Shown: in pieces, positions 10,277 to 21,239 of the stretch
Position numbering within the stretch: position 1 is the stretch's first letter
How the letters are laid out: every line of letters begins with the position of its first letter
Assembly (NCBI GenBank): GCA_016234935.1
Contig: JACRNL010000004.1
Coordinates: 1-64,000 of the forward strand
Length of the DNA stretch: 64,000 nucleotides
DNA from: Deltaproteobacteria bacterium
GTDB taxonomy: Bacteria; Desulfobacterota; GWC2-55-46
Direction of reading: 5' to 3'
Translations under genes and position numbers: made by a program
The notes under the pieces: model-generated
The model's database searches: none
Seen by the model: only the letters and a program-made list of their open reading frames with translations
What the model was told of the DNA's origin: nothing

Positions 10277-10411
10277 ATGGACAGGACAAAAAAAGGATGG
10301 ACTGACATGACTGACATACCGCACATGATAAAAGCGCTTATCGCGACGGCGATCACGGCCCTTGCCGTATCGAGAATATTAGCCGCGGCCATTTTGAGCG
10401 GCGCGATATAA
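10277..10411 (+). CDS. Candidate 44-aa single-TM microprotein (below ORF-track cutoff)
   Basis: MDRTKKGWTDMTDIPHMIKALIATAITALAVSRILAAAILSGAI*; AGGAATCAGGA upstream of ATG; otherwise unoccupied gap. Confidence 0.4.
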   Translation: MDRTKKGWTDMTDIPHMIKALIATAITALAVSRILAAAILSGAI

Positions 10412-10439
10412 AAAGCCGCTTCTCTTTTTCCGGCAGATA

Positions 10440-11321
10440 CTACCCCGGCCTTTCTATCTCAAGGACTATCCTGCCATTTTTGAATATACGCACGTCCCCG
10501 GTAGAGCCGGAAATCGTTATAGCCGCGGCGTCCGTGACGTCGCTGATGCCCGCGGCGGCCATGTGCCTGCAGCCGAGGCCGGGAAGATGGCGATTCTCGT
10601 CCTTAAGCGCGGCGTCAAGGTGCGCTCCCGCGCTCATTACAACGCCGTCTTCGCGCACAAGAAAGGCCCCGTCCATAAGGGCAAACTCCTTGATGGTCTC
10701 ATGCACGGCTTCATCCAGGATGTTGCGCGCCTGTTCGGGATATCCCTTGAACGGATTCATTATGAGCTGGCGCGATAGTTCATTCACCTTCGCGTAGTCG
10801 CCTATCACGAACGTGGCGCCAAGGGGCTTTCCCTCCCTGCCTTCGCCGGAGAGCTCAAGGGCGAGGCTCAATACGGTCTCCAAAACCTCCGGCCTTACCG
10901 TCTTCAAAAGCCCCTGCATGGCCCCCCTGGTGGTTATCACCTCGGTCTCCTTCGACAGGTCAAGCACGACCATCGCGTCAAGGACGCCGCTGCCGGCCAC
11001 GCCGCCGAGGCAGACCACCCTGTCCGCGTTGCCTATGACCCCTCCGGTCACGCAGGTGATTATGGACAGCTTTATCTGCCCGATGCGCGTAAGCTTGAAC
11101 GGCGGCAGCTTCACCACCGCTCCAAGCTCGTTTTCGTATGGCTTCAGCCCCTCTTCAGTAAAGGCATTCTGCGTCACGATAATGAGCTTCTTTCTATCCT
11201 GCACGCCCTTCCATACATCCCAGTCATCGATAGCGTCAATAAAAAGTATGACCGCCGCGCCGCCGATCTCCCTTAGCGCGCCCAAGGCGTTGCCAAGCAT
11301 TATACCGTTTAAATCCGGCAT
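10440..11321 (-). CDS. DAC (DisA_N) domain protein, putative diadenylate cyclase
   Basis: C-terminal MDGAFLVREDGVVMSAG...GLGCRHMAAAGISDVTDAAAITISGSTGDVRIFKNG; DGA present, RHR replaced by RHM. Confidence 0.75.
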   Translation of the reverse strand: MPDLNGIMLGNALGALREIGGAAVILFIDAIDDWDVWKGVQDRKKLIIVTQNAFTEEGLKPYENELGAVVKLPPFKLTRIGQIKLSIITCVTGGVIGNADRVVCLGGVAGSGVLDAMVVLDLSKETEVITTRGAMQGLLKTVRPEVLETVLSLALELSGEGREGKPLGATFVIGDYAKVNELSRQLIMNPFKGYPEQARNILDEAVHETIKEFALMDGAFLVREDGVVMSAGAHLDAALKDENRHLPGLGCRHMAAAGISDVTDAAAITISGSTGDVRIFKNGRIVLEIERPG

Positions 11322-11382
11322 GTCTTTTCCTTGAATTCAGCGTTATCTTGCCTTGCAGCGCGCTCGGCGCGCTTTAGCGCCG

Positions 11383-12846
11383 TCATCCTTTTATGCAGAC
11401 AAGGGGCCTCAGCCTTGCCACCTTCTGGTTGACGCCCGCCCTGTGCATTATCTCAACGACCCTGTCAACGTCTTTATACGCGCCGGGGGCCTCCTCGGCC
11501 ACGCCGGACTTGCTGCCTGATTTTATGACGATGCCTTGCTCGCCAAGCTCCTTTATCAGCACGCTCCCGCTCCACTGCCTGCTGGACTGCACACGCGACA
11601 TGGCCCGGCCGGCGCCGTGCACGGCGCTCCCGAAACAGTCGGCCATGCCCTTTTGGGTGCCGCGCAGGATATACGACGCCGTGCCCATTGTCCCGCCGAC
11701 AAGGAGCGGCTGGCCGACGCCCCTGTACCTTGCCGGAACCTCTTCTCTGCCCGGCCCGAAGGCCCTTGTCGCGCCCTTTCTGTGGATAAGAAGCTGTTTT
11801 TTAACGCCGTCAATCTCATGCGTTTCTATTTTACATGTGTTATGCGCCACGTCGTAAAGCAGTTTTACATCAGCCGGTTTTATGCCCATAACGCGCGCGA
11901 AGGAACCGCGCGCGAGGTGCGAGATGGCCTGCCTGTTGGCAAAGGCGGAGTTCATGCCCGCGTAGACGGCGCTGAGATACCGCCGCCCCTCCGGGCTTTT
12001 CACGGGCGCGCAGACAAGCTCCCTGTCCCTTATCGGTATGCCGTACTTTCTGCTCGCCTCCTCAAGCGTCTTCAGATAATCCGTGCCTATCTGATGGCCC
12101 AGCGCCCTTGAGCCGCAGTGGATGGCGATGACTATCTGCCCCCTGCGCAGTCCGTAAACGGCCGCGGCCTCGTCATCGTAAATCTCCTCGACCCACTGCA
12201 CCTCAAGGTAGTGGTTGCCGCTGCCGAGCGTTCCCACCTGCTTATACTGCCTTTCTTTTGCCCTGTGGCTGACGCTCTTGGGGTCCGCGCCTTCCATGCA
12301 GCCGTTTTCCTCGGTGTATTCAAGGTCTTCAGGCAGGCCGTAGCCCCTGTCTATGACAAACCTCGACCCAATCACTAAAAGCTCGTCTATCTCGCGCTCA
12401 CCGAGCTTGATGTCTCCTGTGGAGCCTACGCCCGAAGGGACGTCGCGGAAGAGCTGGTTTGCAAGCTGTTCTTTTTTCGGCTCAATTGCCTTTTTATCAA
12501 GCGGCGTCGTCAGAACGCGCACGCCGCAGTTTATATCAAAGCCCACGCCGGCGACGCTTATGACGCCGGTGTCAATGTCAAAGGCCGCCACCCCGCCGAT
12601 GGCAAAGCCGTAGCCCGGATGTATGTCGGCCATCGCGAGCGACGCCTTCTGTATGCCGGGGAGACAGGCCACGTTGGCCACCTGCATGAGCGCAGGGGTA
12701 AACCCTCCACCCTTTTTCGCGTCTACATCCTTTAAAAGCTGGCCGAACGTCTCCTCGTCGGCGTATATTCTTCCGGGCACGAGCATATCCCCGGTCTTTT
12801 CAAGCTCCCATAGGTAATCGGAAATCTTTTTAGTCTTTATCTGCAA
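11383..12846 (-). CDS. rtcB: RNA-splicing ligase RtcB
   Basis: GVGFDINCGVR, LGSGNHYLEVQ, HCGSRALGHQ, AVHGAGRAMSR (catalytic His motif). Confidence 0.97.
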   Translation of the reverse strand: MQIKTKKISDYLWELEKTGDMLVPGRIYADEETFGQLLKDVDAKKGGGFTPALMQVANVACLPGIQKASLAMADIHPGYGFAIGGVAAFDIDTGVISVAGVGFDINCGVRVLTTPLDKKAIEPKKEQLANQLFRDVPSGVGSTGDIKLGEREIDELLVIGSRFVIDRGYGLPEDLEYTEENGCMEGADPKSVSHRAKERQYKQVGTLGSGNHYLEVQWVEEIYDDEAAAVYGLRRGQIVIAIHCGSRALGHQIGTDYLKTLEEASRKYGIPIRDRELVCAPVKSPEGRRYLSAVYAGMNSAFANRQAISHLARGSFARVMGIKPADVKLLYDVAHNTCKIETHEIDGVKKQLLIHRKGATRAFGPGREEVPARYRGVGQPLLVGGTMGTASYILRGTQKGMADCFGSAVHGAGRAMSRVQSSRQWSGSVLIKELGEQGIVIKSGSKSGVAEEAPGAYKDVDRVVEIMHRAGVNQKVARLRPLVCIKG

Positions 12847-12858
12847 ATGCCGCCTCTG

Positions 12859-13287
12859 TCAAACGTCAAGTATGCATTCAAGGCAATGCCTGCCGCCCTC
12901 TCCCTTATAGTAGCGGAGGCCGGAATAGGTCGCGCCTTTGACCTCCGTCCTCACCTCGTGCTTATCGAGGTTTAACTTTTCGCCGTGCGCGATTCCCGTG
13001 AAGATGAACCCTTTGTCCGTCTCTTCAAGCCCGCGCGTTTCAAGCCTTTTAAGCGCCAGACCGTCTCTGCCCTGCATGGACAGCACCTCGTTTATGACCT
13101 CCACGAAAAGAAGGTCTATCTCTCTGGCGCCGGCCTGTATGGCGACCTTCACGCTTTCATCCACAGTATCGAGAACGAACATCACACCCAAAACAGCCTC
13201 CACCCCGCTTTCAAAAGCGGCGGCCAGCGTCTCCCCTTCCGCGTGTATGCCGATGTCAGAGATGTGCTCGATGTAGCTGTATGACAT
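12859..13287 (-). CDS. Archease
   Basis: YIEHISDIGIHAEGETLAAAFE... and adjacency to rtcB. Confidence 0.9.
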   Translation of the reverse strand: MSYSYIEHISDIGIHAEGETLAAAFESGVEAVLGVMFVLDTVDESVKVAIQAGAREIDLLFVEVINEVLSMQGRDGLALKRLETRGLEETDKGFIFTGIAHGEKLNLDKHEVRTEVKGATYSGLRYYKGEGGRHCLECILDV

Positions 13288-13364
13288 AAGGTGATTATAC
13301 CACAGAAAGCGGGCTTGACCGTGTTGCCGCGTTATGATATTTTTTCAGGAGAAGTCCATTTGCC

Positions 13365-14477
13365 GTGCGCGGGGGAATATTTTTGAAAAAGGTCTTTATA
13401 AAGGACTTGAAAGAAAAGGATCAGATCCATGACTCCTTTCTTGTCACAAGAAAGGACACCGGCATAAGCAAGAACGGCAAGCCCTATCTGAACCTCAAGG
13501 TAATAGACTCAAGCGGCGAGATGGACGGCCGCGTATGGGACGACGCCGAGGATATAGCCAAAAAGTTCAATAAAGACGACGTGGTTTTTATAAAAGGCTT
13601 TGCCGTGGCGTATCTCGGCGGCCTGCAGATGAACGTCACCGACGTGCGCAGACTAACGGAGGCTGACTACTCTCTGAAGGATTACCTGCCCTCTTCAAAA
13701 AGGGATTTTAAGGAAATGGCCTCGGAGCTTGACGGGATCATCGCCCGGATGACGGACAGGCGCCTCAGGGGCCTTCTGACATCCATATTCAACGACCCTG
13801 ATATCCGGCCAAAATTTCTCATCGCGCCCGCGGCAAAGGCCATGCACCACCCTTACGTGGGCGGCCTTGTCGAGCACACCCTTTCCATCTGCGGCCTGGT
13901 GGAAAAGATATCCGTCCACTACAACGCGGCGGTCAACAAAGACCTTCTCACGGCGGGCGCGCTTCTTCACGATATCGGCAAGATTCACGAACTTTCCTAC
14001 CAGAGGTCTTTTGACTACACCGACGAGGGCAGGCTCCTTGGGCACATCACCATCGGCGTGGAGCTTGTGGAGGAGAAAATAAGACAGGCCAAGGACTTCC
14101 CGCGCGAGCTCGCCGTGCTTTTAAAGCACATGATACTCAGCCACCACGGGCAGCTTGAATTCGGCTCGCCCAAGAGGCCGAAGACCATCGAGGCCGTGAT
14201 ACTGTCATACCTTGACGACATGGACGCGAAGGTGGCGGCCATCAGCGCCATGTCCGCAAACCCCGCGGATACTGGATCGAACTGGACGGCGTATCAAAAA
14301 TTAGGATTTGAACGCGCCATCTACAAGGGCGGAGCGCCTTCCCCCGCTTCAGACACGCGAGGGCAGGCTGAGGATGACGCCCCGAATGAAGACAACGCCA
14401 GAGACGCCGCAGAAGCGGCAGAGGTAAAAAAAGCCGCAATGAATATAGACCTCGACCTTTTCAAAAAACGCATCTGA
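13365..14477 (+). CDS. OB-fold + HD-domain 3'-5' exoribonuclease, YhaM-like (start may be TTG at 13383)
   Basis: N-terminal OB-fold; HHPYVGGLVEHTLS, GALLHDIGKIHEL, LKHMILSHHGQLEFGSPKRP. Confidence 0.85.
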   Translation: MRGGIFLKKVFIKDLKEKDQIHDSFLVTRKDTGISKNGKPYLNLKVIDSSGEMDGRVWDDAEDIAKKFNKDDVVFIKGFAVAYLGGLQMNVTDVRRLTEADYSLKDYLPSSKRDFKEMASELDGIIARMTDRRLRGLLTSIFNDPDIRPKFLIAPAAKAMHHPYVGGLVEHTLSICGLVEKISVHYNAAVNKDLLTAGALLHDIGKIHELSYQRSFDYTDEGRLLGHITIGVELVEEKIRQAKDFPRELAVLLKHMILSHHGQLEFGSPKRPKTIEAVILSYLDDMDAKVAAISAMSANPADTGSNWTAYQKLGFERAIYKGGAPSPASDTRGQAEDDAPNEDNARDAAEAAEVKKAAMNIDLDLFKKRI

Positions 14478-14498
14478 CGCGCCATCCCTAAAAAAACC

Positions 14499-15077
14499 TT
14501 GAACGCAAACATCCGGCTCGAAAAACTCCAACGGAAAATAGAAGCCGCCTGCAACAGGTCTGAGATGTTTAAAGACTCGGTTGCCGTCCCCGGACAGGGA
14601 CCTGCCCCATGCGGCCTGATGGTCGTCGGCGAGGCCCCCGGCAGGGACGAGACGCGCCTTAAAAGCCCGTTCGCCGGCAAGGCCGGCGCCTTCTTCGTGT
14701 CCATTCTCGAAAAAACGCTGAAGGTTGCGAGAACGGAAGTCCGCATCTCGAACGCCGTCAAGGTCTGGCCGGTCATACGCACGAAACGTCTTAAGACCCG
14801 GCCTCCGTCAAAAGAGGAGCTCGCCTTCTTCCTGCCTTATCTGAAAGAGGAAATCGAGATAGTCGACCCAAAGGTCATCATCGCCGTGGGCAAGACCGCC
14901 TTTCACGCGCTTGCGCCCGGCCATCCCTTCAAGCCCGGAGAGTTCGTAAGCGCGGCAGGCCGCCTGATAATGCCCGTCTACCATCCGGCATACATCCTGA
15001 GAAAACAAAAAAGCCTCAAGGAAAACACCGAAGGGCTGAAGGCCGCGCTCGGAAAAGTGAAGAGAAGCATCTCATGA
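14499..15077 (+). CDS. Uracil-DNA glycosylase family protein (type 4/5-like, degenerate Fe-S ligands)
   Basis: LMVVGEAPGRDETRLKSPFAGKAGAFF, NAVKVWPV, VIIAVGKTAFHAL, PVYHPAYILR. Confidence 0.85.
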   Translation: MNANIRLEKLQRKIEAACNRSEMFKDSVAVPGQGPAPCGLMVVGEAPGRDETRLKSPFAGKAGAFFVSILEKTLKVARTEVRISNAVKVWPVIRTKRLKTRPPSKEELAFFLPYLKEEIEIVDPKVIIAVGKTAFHALAPGHPFKPGEFVSAAGRLIMPVYHPAYILRKQKSLKENTEGLKAALGKVKRSIS

Positions 15078-15192
15078 TTCGCGCCTCCTTACCCCCGTAT
15101 CAGTCCCTTCAAGGGGCAGGCTCCGCCCTCTGACCCGGAACGACAGGAAGGAGCGGCGGCAAGCTGACAGGACTGCGCCGAGGCCGGTTCCA

Positions 15193-16419
<1,227 letters not shown>

Positions 16420-16422
16420 GGC

Positions 16423-16758
16423 CTAAAGCCCGACCTTTTGAGCCGCGTTCTTCATCTGCACGCCGTGGACGAGCGCCGCGCCGCCTTTTATGGCCGCGGC
16501 CACGTGCACCGCCTCCGTCATCTGATTTTCATTGGAGCCTTTTTCAAGGCAGGACTGCGTATACGCGTCTATGCAGTAGGGACACTGCACGGCATGGGCA
16601 ACGGCAAGGGCGATGAGCGCCTTTTCGCGCTCGGTCAGCGCCCCTGCGGCAAAGACCGCGCCGTACCAGTCGTTGAATTTTTTCCACAATTCCGGCGCGC
16701 CGCCGCCGACGGACGGGAATTTTACAAGATCTTCAGGGTTGTAGTAGGTTTCCATCAT
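16423..16758 (-). CDS. Arsenosugar biosynthesis-associated carboxymuconolactone decarboxylase/peroxidase-like protein
   Basis: AHAVQCPYCIDAYTQSCLEKG AhpD-like CxxC; 4 nt upstream of arsS. Confidence 0.85.
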   Translation of the reverse strand: MMETYYNPEDLVKFPSVGGGAPELWKKFNDWYGAVFAAGALTEREKALIALAVAHAVQCPYCIDAYTQSCLEKGSNENQMTEAVHVAAAIKGGAALVHGVQMKNAAQKVGL

Positions 16759-16909
16759 GGCCTCCGCACGGCTTATTTTAAATCAGAGCTTAATATGGGC
16801 GTGATTTTGTGTCAAGTTCCGCCGAGGGGCGGGATACAAACCCGCCCTCTGTTGTTTTCGATTCGGTAACGTCAAGCTTTTTGTGTCAAAAAAATTGAAG
16901 TTCTTTGGT

Positions 16910-16935
16910 CTTACCTTTCTTTCAAGAAAGGTAAG
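16910..16935. repeat. Perfect short hairpin CTTACCTTTCTT/AAGAAAGGTAAG
   Basis: 12-bp arms, 2-nt loop, upstream of the amidase promoter. Confidence 0.7.
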
Positions 16936-16948
16936 CGATTCTGTCCTA

Positions 16949-16977
16949 TTGACATCCGCGCCGCGTAAACTTAGAAT
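16949..16977 (+). promoter_or_regulatory. Sigma-70 promoter for the amidase gene
   Basis: TTGACA - 17 nt - TAGAAT, 7 nt before ATG at 16985. Confidence 0.7.
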
Positions 16978-16984
16978 AGTAGCA

Positions 16985-17827
16985 ATGACGCGTATTTTCA
17001 AGTATGTTGTCCCTGCCCTCTTTTTCCTGACGCTTGCCGTTTCGCAGGACGCCGGGGCCTATATGTCCGGGCCGAACGTGCCGGTGGATATTGCGGCTGA
17101 CGGGCAGTTTACCATTGTCATAGACCCCGGCCACGGCGGCCAGGACAACGGAGCGACAGGCATCAAAGGCGTTGAGGAAAAAGACATAACACTCGCCCTG
17201 GCCAAAAGGCTTAGCCGGACGCTTCGTAAAAGACCCGGCCTGCGCGTCCTGCTGACGAGGCAGCATGACGTCTTCGTGCCGCTCGGCGAGCGCACGGCAT
17301 TTGCCAACAAAAGCCGGGCCGACGTCTTCATCAGTATACATGTGAACTCCGCGCCGAAAAAGGACGTCGGCGGCATTGAGACCTTCTTTTCAAGCATCGA
17401 AGCCACGGACGACGACGCAAGAAGGCTTGCGGCAATGGAAAACGGCGTCGAGGCCCCTGCCGGCACATCCGCCTCCGTCGCCGACGACCTGCGGGAGATA
17501 CTCTCCGACCTGACGCATTCGCTGGCGCACCATGAAAGCGGCGCCCTGGCAGAGGCCGTCCAAACGAGCCTCGTGGCAGGCACGGGCAGGGAAAACAGGG
17601 GCGTGAAGCAGGCCCCGTTCGCCGTCCTTTCAGGGGCCATTATGCCGGCGGCGCTCGTTGAAGTGGGTTTTATATCGAACTCCCTTGAAGCCGGACGGAT
17701 CTCGTCTGATGAAGACCAATTAAAGACCGCGGACTCGATAGCCGACGGGATTGACGGCTTCAGGAAATTAACCGCAAAGGGCAACGGACAAAGTGACCGA
17801 AGACAGGCAAGACAAACGCCCAGATAA
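16985..17827 (+). CDS. N-acetylmuramoyl-L-alanine amidase (Amidase_3), secreted
   Basis: Signal peptide [63 protein letters not shown]-track start at 16883 lies upstream of the promoter. Confidence 0.92.
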   Translation: MTRIFKYVVPALFFLTLAVSQDAGAYMSGPNVPVDIAADGQFTIVIDPGHGGQDNGATGIKGVEEKDITLALAKRLSRTLRKRPGLRVLLTRQHDVFVPLGERTAFANKSRADVFISIHVNSAPKKDVGGIETFFSSIEATDDDARRLAAMENGVEAPAGTSASVADDLREILSDLTHSLAHHESGALAEAVQTSLVAGTGRENRGVKQAPFAVLSGAIMPAALVEVGFISNSLEAGRISSDEDQLKTADSIADGIDGFRKLTAKGNGQSDRRQARQTPR

Positions 17828-18536
17828 CAGGGATTTAAGCGACCTGCGCCCGGTGAACATCACGCGCAGGTATCTGAAGTTCGCCGACGGATCCGTCCTC
17901 ATAGAAGCGGGCGACACCAAGGTCATCTGCACGGCCACCATTGAAGACAGGATACCGCCGTTCCTGAAGGGCACCGGCAAGGGCTGGCTGACGGCCGAGT
18001 ACTCCATGCTTCCCGGCTCTTCTGGCAAGAGGATACCGCGCGAGGCCGCCACAGGCCGCGTAGGCGGCAGGACGCACGAGATACAGCGCCTCATCGGCAG
18101 GAGCCTGCGCGCCGCGTTTGACCTCTCAGCCCTCGGCGAAAGGACCGTGACCGTAGACTGCGACGTGGTGCAGGCCGACGGCGGCACGCGGTGCGCGTCC
18201 ATCACAGGGGCCTATATAGCCGTCATGGACGCGCTTTCGACCTTGACGGCCAAAGGCATTTTAAACTCGATACCGGCGGTGGATTCGGTCTGCGCCGTGA
18301 GCGTGGGCATGGTCAAGGGCAGGGCCTGCCTCGACCTCAACTACGCCGAGGATTCCGGCGCCGAGGTTGACATGAACGTCATCATGACCGGCTCCGGCCA
18401 GTTCGTCGAGGTGCAGGGCACAGCCGAGAGCGCGCCGTTTAAAAGGCGCGAGATGGACTCGCTTATCGACCTTGCCGTAAAGGGGTGCGCGGAGCTGACG
18501 CGCCTGCAGACGGCGGCGCTTAATAAACTATTATAA
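17793..18536 (+). CDS. rph: Ribonuclease PH
   Basis: [53 protein letters not shown]. Confidence 0.97.
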   Translation: MTEDRQDKRPDNRDLSDLRPVNITRRYLKFADGSVLIEAGDTKVICTATIEDRIPPFLKGTGKGWLTAEYSMLPGSSGKRIPREAATGRVGGRTHEIQRLIGRSLRAAFDLSALGERTVTVDCDVVQADGGTRCASITGAYIAVMDALSTLTAKGILNSIPAVDSVCAVSVGMVKGRACLDLNYAEDSGAEVDMNVIMTGSGQFVEVQGTAESAPFKRREMDSLIDLAVKGCAELTRLQTAALNKLL

Positions 18537-18557
18537 AAAAAGGAATATGGAACCGGC

Positions 18558-19160
18558 ATGAAGAAGATAATAATCGCAACGAGAAACAGGGCGAAAGCCG
18601 AGGAGATAAGGCAGATACTCGGCCCTGGATTCGAGATAGAAACGCTCCTTGACCATCCGGACATAGCGCTGCGCCCGGAAACAGGCACCACCTTCAAGAT
18701 GAACGCCCTTGCAAAGGCGCGCTACGTCGCATTGAAGACGCGCATTGCCACCATCGCCGACGACTCCGGCCTTGAGGTGGACGCCCTCGGCCTTCGCCCG
18801 GGCATCTTTTCCGCAAGGTTTGCCGGCCCTAACGCCACCGACAAGGAAAATGTCGACAAGCTCCTCCATGAGCTTGAGCGCCTGACCGCGCCCGCGAGGA
18901 GACAGGCGCGCTTCAGGTGCATCATAGCCTACGTAGAGCAGGGGAAGGGCGAAGTGACCTTTGAAGGGAACCTGAAAGGCGCCATAGCCCTTGAACCCAA
19001 AGGCGAAAACGGCTTCGGCTACGACCCGGTATTCCTCCTGCCGGAAAGGGGCAAGACGCTTGCCGAGCTTGCCGCCGAAGAGAAAAACGCCATAAGCCAC
19101 AGGGCCGAGGCGCTAAAAAGACTCAAAAAATGGCTTGAATACGGGTTCAGCGAGGAGTAA
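18558..19160 (+). CDS. rdgB: XTP/dITP pyrophosphatase (RdgB/HAM1)
   Basis: IIIATRNRAKAEEI, ADDSGLEVDALG, GFGYDPVFLLPERGKTLAEL. Confidence 0.95.
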   Translation: MKKIIIATRNRAKAEEIRQILGPGFEIETLLDHPDIALRPETGTTFKMNALAKARYVALKTRIATIADDSGLEVDALGLRPGIFSARFAGPNATDKENVDKLLHELERLTAPARRQARFRCIIAYVEQGKGEVTFEGNLKGAIALEPKGENGFGYDPVFLLPERGKTLAELAAEEKNAISHRAEALKRLKKWLEYGFSEE

Positions 19161-19564
19161 GGAAAAGGATGTAAGATTTTAATCAAGCCCATCATTAATT
19201 TTTTCAACCATTTACTGCCGTGTTCACACAGGGAATTATACCAAACAAATGCCTGCCCGCAAACCACGCCCATGAGCTGATATATATCCCTTTTTCAGAC
19301 ACGGGCTTGGAGCTTGTGCAGCCGGACATGAAGCTCGCCATCAACAAAATCGCCGTTGAATCCTCTTCCAAAAAACGCGGAAATAGACCTTGACATGACA
19401 CGTCTTTTCCATTAAACTTACGCTTGAAATAAGTTGCGGATGGTTTTGTGCGTCAGGCAGACAAGGCGTTCAGTTGAAGTCCCTGAAGGGCACAAAACCC
19501 CTTGAAGGGGCTGAGCCCCATGAAACTTATGAAATAAAATCTGTGAAAAAGGAGGATGTGCGCG

Positions 19565-19765
19565 ATGCCTTCAGGAAAAGTAAAATGGTTTAACGAGTCT
19601 AAGGGGTTTGGATTTATCGAGCAGGATTCCGGTGACGATATTTTTGTCCACTATAGTTCGATTAAGGGTGATGGATTCAAGACCCTGAAAGAAGGCCAGA
19701 GGGTCGATTACGAAGTCACAACGGGCCCCAAAGGGCTCAAGGCCGAAAATGTCATCCCGAGCTGA
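19565..19765 (+). CDS. Cold shock protein, CspA family
   Basis: [33 protein letters not shown]. Confidence 0.97.
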   Translation: MPSGKVKWFNESKGFGFIEQDSGDDIFVHYSSIKGDGFKTLKEGQRVDYEVTTGPKGLKAENVIPS

Positions 19766-19786
19766 AGTTTTCTGAAAAGAGACCAT

Positions 19787-19824
19787 AAAAGGCCTTCATC
19801 CTTGCGGATGGAGGCCTTTTTTTT
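19787..19824 (+). terminator. Rho-independent terminator after csp
   Basis: AAAAGGCCTTCATCC/GGATGGAGGCC then T-run. Confidence 0.85.
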
Positions 19825-19937
19825 CTTTCATGCTTTTTTTAAAAAATAATCAGGCTCGCGCTTGCGCGTCTCTTATATTTAATCTATTTGAAGGGGCTGA
19901 ACCCCTCTCGTGGAAACAGAGTTCAGGAGGCCTGCAC

Positions 19938-21086
19938 ATGGAAGAAAAAATGGTCATGGACGTCGTTCCGGGGCTTGAAGGCATCCCGGCCGCGGAGTCG
20001 GCCATCAGCTTCATAGACGGCGAGGCCGGAAAACTCGAATACCGGGGCATCTCAATAGAAACCCTGGCTGAAAAAAGCACCTTCCTTGAAACGGCCTATC
20101 TTCTCCTTTTCGGGAAACTTCCGGGCAGGGCGGAACTCGCAAGGTGGCAAAACGACATAGTCTTCCACACGAGGCTGAAGCTCAAGATTTTAAGGATGAT
20201 GGAATACCTTCCGGAGGGCGGCCACCCCATGCACTACCTTCAGGCCGTCACGTCCGTGCTCGGCATGTATTACCCGGCAAGGGACACGCTGGACCCGGAG
20301 GCACGCTACTGGTCGGCCGTGCGCCTCATCGCGAAGATGCCGACCATCGCGGCGGCCTGCCACCGCCTGCGCCACGGCGATGCGCCCATAAATCCGAGAA
20401 ACGACCTCTCCTTTGCCGCCAACTTCTACTGGATGCTCTTTGAGGTCGAACCCTCCCCGCTCATTGAAAAAATATTGGACGTTATACTCATCCTTCACGC
20501 CGACCACACCATGAACGCATCCACCTTCAGCGCGCGCGTCGTGGGGTCAACGCTTGCCGACCCCTACACCGTCGTCTCTTCGGCCATCGGCACCCTTTCC
20601 GGCCCGCTGCACGGCGGCGCAAATGAAGAGGTCATGCGCATGATAGGCGAGATAGGCTCAAAGGAAAACGTCCAACCCTACATCGAAGGCAAGCTCGCGA
20701 GAAAAGAGAAGATAATGGGCGTGGGGCACAGGGTATACAGGACAGGCGACCCGCGCGGCGCGGTCTTGAAGACCTACATAAAAAAGCTCTGCGAGACCGG
20801 CAACGTGGACAAAAAGACCATAGATATCTCCGAGGAAATAGAACGGGTAGTCGGCGAAAAACTCGCACAGAAGAAGCTCCATCCGAACGTTGACTTCCAC
20901 TCCGGCATCGTCTTTGACGCCATCTGCATTCCAATTGACCTCTACACGCCGGTCTTCGCTATGGGCCGCGTTGCCGGGTGGCTCGCGCACTGGATGGAAC
21001 AGTTGAAAACCAACCGCATCTACCGTCCCACGCAGAAGTACACGGGACTGAGGGAGCAGCCATATGTGCCGATAGATAAAAGGTGA
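19938..21086 (+). CDS. Citrate synthase
   Basis: LEYRGISIETL, LILHADHTMNASTFSARV, GPLHGGANEEVM, MGVGHRVYRTGDPRG; start moved to ATG 19938. Confidence 0.93.
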   Translation: MEEKMVMDVVPGLEGIPAAESAISFIDGEAGKLEYRGISIETLAEKSTFLETAYLLLFGKLPGRAELARWQNDIVFHTRLKLKILRMMEYLPEGGHPMHYLQAVTSVLGMYYPARDTLDPEARYWSAVRLIAKMPTIAAACHRLRHGDAPINPRNDLSFAANFYWMLFEVEPSPLIEKILDVILILHADHTMNASTFSARVVGSTLADPYTVVSSAIGTLSGPLHGGANEEVMRMIGEIGSKENVQPYIEGKLARKEKIMGVGHRVYRTGDPRGAVLKTYIKKLCETGNVDKKTIDISEEIERVVGEKLAQKKLHPNVDFHSGIVFDAICIPIDLYTPVFAMGRVAGWLAHWMEQLKTNRIYRPTQKYTGLREQPYVPIDKR

Positions 21087-21239
21087 TATTAATAACACCG
21101 GAAGATGTGTTATTTGTGGTTTTAACGCAAGCTCCGGCGCCATCTCAAATTCCCTCAGCCCCTTCAAGGGGATTTCGTAATTGACCTTTTTTCTCATAAG
21201 TAGACCGCCTTCTTATTTTATTATCAAAGGAAAAACACC

